DNA of 9,402 nt from Candidatus Caccocola faecipullorum (GTDB taxonomy: Bacteria; Synergistota; Synergistia; Synergistales; Synergistaceae). The notes under the pieces were generated by a model, which was given only the letters and a program-made list of their open reading frames with translations, was not told where the DNA came from and searched no databases. The position numbers and the translations under genes were made by a program. Position 1 is the first letter of the stretch; each line of letters opens with the position of its first letter. Below are positions 6,431 to 9,402 of the stretch, piece after piece. Location of the stretch: NCBI GenBank assembly GCA_018716365.1, contig DVKA01000275.1, positions 1 through 9,402 of the forward strand, given 5' to 3'.

Positions 6431-6894
6431 CGCTGCTCTTCGTCGTCTGGCTTTTGCAGGATTTCGCGCAGCTGCTGCTCATGGGCATCTGCATAGTGCC
6501 CGACGTCTTTCTTATGACGGCGCTCTTCATGGCGCTGCTTCCCGGCGTATCGGGCGAGCGGCAGACGAAGCTCGTCTGGGCTGCGTTCGTGGGCGGCCTG
6601 CTCTGGGACCTGCGCTGGACCAACCTTCCGGGGCTCTCGGCCGCGATCGGCGGAGGCGTCCTCGGCCTTATATGCTTCCTGTGGTACAAGACGCCGGCGC
6701 AGGGACGCACGGCGGGAACATTCACCGTCTTCGCCGTCCTCACGCACCTGCTTTATTCTGTAATTCACTTCTTCTTCTGGACGATGCCGAGCGGCTCCGC
6801 AGTCCGCCAGCTCGCTGTACAGCAGCTGATGGCCGTGCCTGTCATAGCCGTCTTCTCGTGGCTCTTCTGGAAAGTATATTCAGACCATGGTTAG
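6427..6894 (+). CDS. mreD: Rod shape-determining protein MreD
   Basis: Small integral membrane partner of MreC. The 155 residues are almost entirely hydrophobic, with about five membrane segments: roughly 2-38 (one or two passes), 48-66, 68-86, 93-117 and 126-148. The GGLLWDL segment (about 56-62) corresponds to the 'G...D' signature at the family's membrane helix, and the length is typical (about 160). The ATG at 6427 overlaps the mreC stop (ATGA), with GAAGG and AGGGGG just upstream inside mreC. The 3' end overlaps the PBP2 start by 8 bp. MreD sequences are weakly conserved, so the call depends partly on position between mreC and mrdA. Confidence 0.9.
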   Translation: MTLLFVVWLLQDFAQLLLMGICIVPDVFLMTALFMALLPGVSGERQTKLVWAAFVGGLLWDLRWTNLPGLSAAIGGGVLGLICFLWYKTPAQGRTAGTFTVFAVLTHLLYSVIHFFFWTMPSGSAVRQLAVQQLMAVPVIAVFSWLFWKVYSDHG

Positions 6895-8698
6895 CGGACG
6901 TTATTCCGGCTTCGACATAATGCGGCGCACGCGCGTATTTCAGGGCGTCGTCGTCGTTTCGCTGCTGCTTCTCGCCGCGGGGCTTTTCTTCTTCCAGATA
7001 GCGCAAGGCGACGAATACGTAAAACTCGCCTCGCGCAACCGCCTTCGCATACTGCGCATATCCGCGCCGCGCGGCAGCATCCTCGACATAAACGGCGCGC
7101 CGCTCGCCGTCAACGTGCGCACATTCAACCTCAGCGGCTACCCGATCGATTTGCAGAAAGAAGAAAATATCAAAGCCACGGCGGCGCTACTTACGCGCAG
7201 CGGCATCCCGATGGACGAAGAGCGGCTGCGCGAGCTCGTCGACAAACAATACTCAGCGCCCTACCGCGCGATAACCGTCGCGACGAACCTGACCTTTGCA
7301 CAGGTCGCGGAGATGATCATGGACCGCGACTTCAAAAAGGCGCTCTTCATAACGCCGGTCTGGAAGCGCACATATCCCGCCGCGCAGTACGCGGCGCACG
7401 TAGTCGGCTACGTCGCCGAGATTACGAAAGAAGAGCTTGAAACGCGCGACAGGGAGCTCTACCGCGGCGGCGACATGATTGGCAAGAACGGTATAGAGCG
7501 CGAGTACGAGGATGTGCTGCGCGGCGCGGCGGGCGAAGAGGTCATCGAGGTCGATTCGCGCGGGCGCAGGCTGCGCAACATCAGCTATGTAAAGACGCAG
7601 AAGGGCGGCGATATGACGCTGACGATAGACCTCGCGGCGCAGCGCTACGCTGCGGAGCTGATGGGGAAGTTCCGCGGCGCGCTGATAGCGATGGACGTCC
7701 GCGACGGCTCGATAAGATGTCTCTACTCCTCGCCGTCGTACGACCCGAACCCGCTGACGTGGGGAATATCGAACAAGGAATGGGCCGCGCTGACCGACCA
7801 CATAGAGCGGCCGATGATGAACCGCGCCATATCCGGCGCGTACCCGCCGGCCTCGACCTTCAAGGTCGTTACGGGGACGGCTATACTGGAAAATAAAATT
7901 GCAAACAGGAACACAAAGATAAACTGTCCCGGCTGGTTCGAGCTCGGCAACCGACGCTTCCGCTGCTGGAAGCGCAGCGGCCACGGCAAAGAAAACGTCA
8001 CGGACGCGCTGCGCGATTCGTGCGACGTCTATTTCTACGAGCTCGCCAACAAAATGGGCGTAAGGAAGCTCATGGAGACGGAAGAGAAGTTCGGCGTCGG
8101 GCGCAAGACCGGCATCGACCTCTCAGGCGAAGCGTCGGGGACGCTGCCCGGCCCAGAGTGGAAGAAGCGCCGCATCAAGGAGAGCTGGTACGGCGGCGAC
8201 ACTGTCAACAACTCAATCGGGCAGGGCTACGTGCTCATGACGCCGCTTCAGGTCGTGCGGGTCTACGCAGCGCTCGCGAATGGTGGTAAACTGTTGAAGC
8301 CGAGGCTCAACACCGCCGCTTTGGCGGATAGCGAGCCGCTCGGCGTCGACCCGGCCGTGCTGCGCATAATCAGGCAGGGAGTCGAAGAGGTTACGAAAAG
8401 CGGCACGGGACGGATAGCGAGCTCGTTCGGAGTCAGAGTGGCGGGAAAGACGGGGACGGCGCAGAACTCGCAGGGCGACGACCACGCCTGGTTTGCGGGA
8501 TACGCGCCCGTCGATAATCCGCGCTATGCGGTCGTTGCGATAGCCGAGGCCGGAAAGGCCGGCTCTTCGCTGACGGGGCCGATAGTCGGCAAGATGCTTA
8601 ACTTTCTGATAAACGGCGAAAAGTACGCCGAGCCGCCGAAACCGGAGCCGAAGGCCGCTCCGAAGCCGCAGAACGTGAACAGAGGTGCTGGCAGATGA
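6887..8698 (+). CDS. mrdA: Penicillin-binding protein 2, elongation peptidoglycan transpeptidase
   Basis: Class B PBP that cross-links new peptidoglycan during side-wall growth, working with RodA and activated by MreC. The 603 residues carry one N-terminal membrane helix (about 19-38), then the pedestal domain with APRGSILDINGAPLA (60-74) and MIGKNGIEREYEDVLRG (197-213), and the transpeptidase domain. Catalytic motifs: STFK (323-326, nucleophile Ser323), SCD (378-380) and KTG (521-523). Between the first two lie C347, C360, H366 and C379, placed like the zinc ligands described in Acinetobacter PBP2. The C-terminus ends in a Pro/Lys tail (about 582-603). The ATG at 6887 overlaps mreD; an in-frame ATG at 6920 (11 residues later) is an alternative, and neither has a strong ribosome site. 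The stop overlaps the minC start in ATGA. It is PBP2 rather than FtsI by its location with mreBCD and by the conserved SCD...YFYELA region. Confidence 0.95.
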   Translation: MVSGRYSGFDIMRRTRVFQGVVVVSLLLLAAGLFFFQIAQGDEYVKLASRNRLRILRISAPRGSILDINGAPLAVNVRTFNLSGYPIDLQKEENIKATAALLTRSGIPMDEERLRELVDKQYSAPYRAITVATNLTFAQVAEMIMDRDFKKALFITPVWKRTYPAAQYAAHVVGYVAEITKEELETRDRELYRGGDMIGKNGIEREYEDVLRGAAGEEVIEVDSRGRRLRNISYVKTQKGGDMTLTIDLAAQRYAAELMGKFRGALIAMDVRDGSIRCLYSSPSYDPNPLTWGISNKEWAALTDHIERPMMNRAISGAYPPASTFKVVTGTAILENKIANRNTKINCPGWFELGNRRFRCWKRSGHGKENVTDALRDSCDVYFYELANKMGVRKLMETEEKFGVGRKTGIDLSGEASGTLPGPEWKKRRIKESWYGGDTVNNSIGQGYVLMTPLQVVRVYAALANGGKLLKPRLNTAALADSEPLGVDPAVLRIIRQGVEEVTKSGTGRIASSFGVRVAGKTGTAQNSQGDDHAWFAGYAPVDNPRYAVVAIAEAGKAGSSLTGPIVGKMLNFLINGEKYAEPPKPEPKAAPKPQNVNRGAGR

Positions 8699-9372
8699 TA
8701 CAGTTGAAAGGCAGACAGGCCGGGGCGCTGAAGTGCGTCATCCCGGCGGACATGAGCGAACGCCAGATGATAGAGGGCTTCGCCAAACTTCTGTCTATGG
8801 GCAGCCATCTTTTCGAGGGGAGCGAGATCGTCATAGATTTGCAGACGCGCGTATTTTCGCCGTCGCTGCTCTCGAAAATATGGAAGAGCTTCATCGAGCC
8901 GAGCGGCTGTTTCGTCAAGGAATGGATAGTCGCCGACGAGCGTTCGCGCGTATGGCTCGACCGCATGGGGTTCCGCACCGCCGAGACCGACAGGCTCTAC
9001 GCGAGGCGCGAAGCGGCTGCCGCTCCCGCCCGCCGCGCGGCCTCCGAGACGCTCGTCCACGCTGGAACGGTGCGCGGCGGACAGAAGATAGCGCACGACG
9101 GCGACGTGCTGGTGATAGGCAACGTCAACCAGGGGGCCGAGATAAGCGCCTCGGGCAACGTGACCGTGATAGGCCGCCTCAACGGACTGGTACATGCTGG
9201 ATGCGGCGGAGACGACGGCAAAACCATAGTCGCGCGCTCGCTTGAGACCGGGCAGATACGCATCGGTACGAAAGTCGGAATAATAGACAAAAGCTCCATC
9301 TTCTGGGGCAAGTCTGTTTTTATAAAAATTTCAGAAAACGAGGTGCAGGTCATTCCGTGGCCTGCGCTGTAA
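8695..9372 (+). CDS. minC: Septum site-determining protein MinC
   Basis: Inhibitor of FtsZ polymerisation that, with MinD, blocks division at the poles. The 225 residues match family size. The N-terminal FtsZ-acting domain (about 1-100) is joined by an Ala/Arg-rich linker (about 103-117) to the C-terminal beta-helix domain (about 119-225). That domain shows VRGGQKI (126-132), GDVLVIGNVNQGAEI (136-150), GNVTVIGRLNGLVHAG (154-169) and a QIRIG strand (187-191), all diagnostic of MinC. The MinD-contacting motif, RSGQ in E. coli, reads RGGQ here. The ATG at 8695 overlaps the mrdA stop and has AGAGG (8681-8685) 9 nt upstream. The gene is directly followed by a strong ribosome site and the probable minD start. 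Confidence 0.96.
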   Translation: MIQLKGRQAGALKCVIPADMSERQMIEGFAKLLSMGSHLFEGSEIVIDLQTRVFSPSLLSKIWKSFIEPSGCFVKEWIVADERSRVWLDRMGFRTAETDRLYARREAAAAPARRAASETLVHAGTVRGGQKIAHDGDVLVIGNVNQGAEISASGNVTVIGRLNGLVHAGCGGDDGKTIVARSLETGQIRIGTKVGIIDKSSIFWGKSVFIKISENEVQVIPWPAL

Positions 9373-9378
9373 AGGAGG
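9373..9378 (+). promoter_or_regulatory. Strong ribosome binding site for the downstream gene (probable minD)
   Basis: AGGAGG, the best match to the Shine-Dalgarno consensus in the window, begins one base after the minC stop and ends 8 nt before the TTG at 9387. It decides the TTG start; a CTG at 9382, only 3 nt away, is too close. Confidence 0.7.
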
Positions 9379-9386
9379 ACACTGTT

Positions 9387-9402
9387 TTGGACTGCAGGAC
9401 GA
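9387..9402 (+). CDS. minD: Probable start of minD (septum-site ATPase), truncated by window edge
   Basis: Only five codons are visible, beginning at a TTG and reading M-D-C-R-T. This would fit a MinD that continues with its usual 'IVVTSGKGGVGKT' P-loop. The call rests on position directly after minC, where minD almost always lies, and on the strong AGGAGG 8 nt upstream. The sequence itself is too short to prove the family. Confidence 0.5.

Noticed and set aside
7889..7925. AT-rich patch in mrdA with TTGCAA (7899-7904) and TAAACT (7920-7925), a possible internal promoter
   Set aside because: The spacer is only 15 bp, the match is weak, and the patch encodes a Lys/Asn/Ile-rich stretch just before the probable zinc site.
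1..9402. tRNA, rRNA, riboswitch, CRISPR, insertion sequence or prophage
   Set aside because: Intergenic space totals only a few dozen bases, and no spaced repeats, transposase motifs or terminal repeats were seen.

Overview
The window is a densely packed, single-strand (+) stretch of a GC-rich bacterial chromosome. Ten genes are read end to end, with gaps of 0-29 bp or short overlaps, and an eleventh is cut by the right edge. No RNA gene, insertion sequence, phage gene, CRISPR array or rho-independent terminator of convincing strength was found. No stretch of 300 bases lacks a gene.

Layout. Bases 2-415 hold the 3' end of recJ (single-strand DNA exonuclease). Next come a bifunctional (p)ppGpp synthetase/hydrolase of the Rel type (432-2759), dtd (D-aminoacyl-tRNA deacylase, 2764-3207) and a glyoxalase II-like metallo-beta-lactamase-fold hydrolase (3216-3845). 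A divergent radC follows (3861-4544). The second half is the cell-shape and division-site block: mreB (4574-5632), mreC (5642-6430), mreD (6427-6894), the elongation transpeptidase PBP2/mrdA (6887-8698), minC (8695-9372), and the first codons of what is probably minD (from 9387).

The layout joins two gene orders familiar from other bacteria. One is recJ-(apt)-rel-dtd-MBL hydrolase, as in Firmicutes, but here no apt lies between recJ and rel. The other is radC-mreBCD-(mrdA)-minCD. With no visible terminator between them they could be co-transcribed, which would place the stringent-response enzyme upstream of the elongasome genes. This is inference from spacing. Several genes are joined by stop/start overlaps (dtd/MBL region, mreC/mreD, mreD/mrdA, mrdA/minC), which suggests translational coupling of the shape genes.

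Organism. MreBCD, PBP2 and MinCD together indicate a rod-shaped bacterium with peptidoglycan. GC-rich codons combined with frequent ATA for isoleucine, and the mixed Firmicute-like gene order, are compatible with a Synergistota member or a GC-rich Firmicute relative. This placement is a guess from memory of gene orders and cannot be settled here.

This is mainly a conserved housekeeping region. I found no convincing new multi-gene system. The points most worth checking are residue-level: an Asn in place of the usual Asp in the phosphate-2 motif of MreB, a likely Cys3His zinc site next to the PBP2 active site, and a RadC that keeps its JAMM metal ligands but has lost two other conserved motifs.
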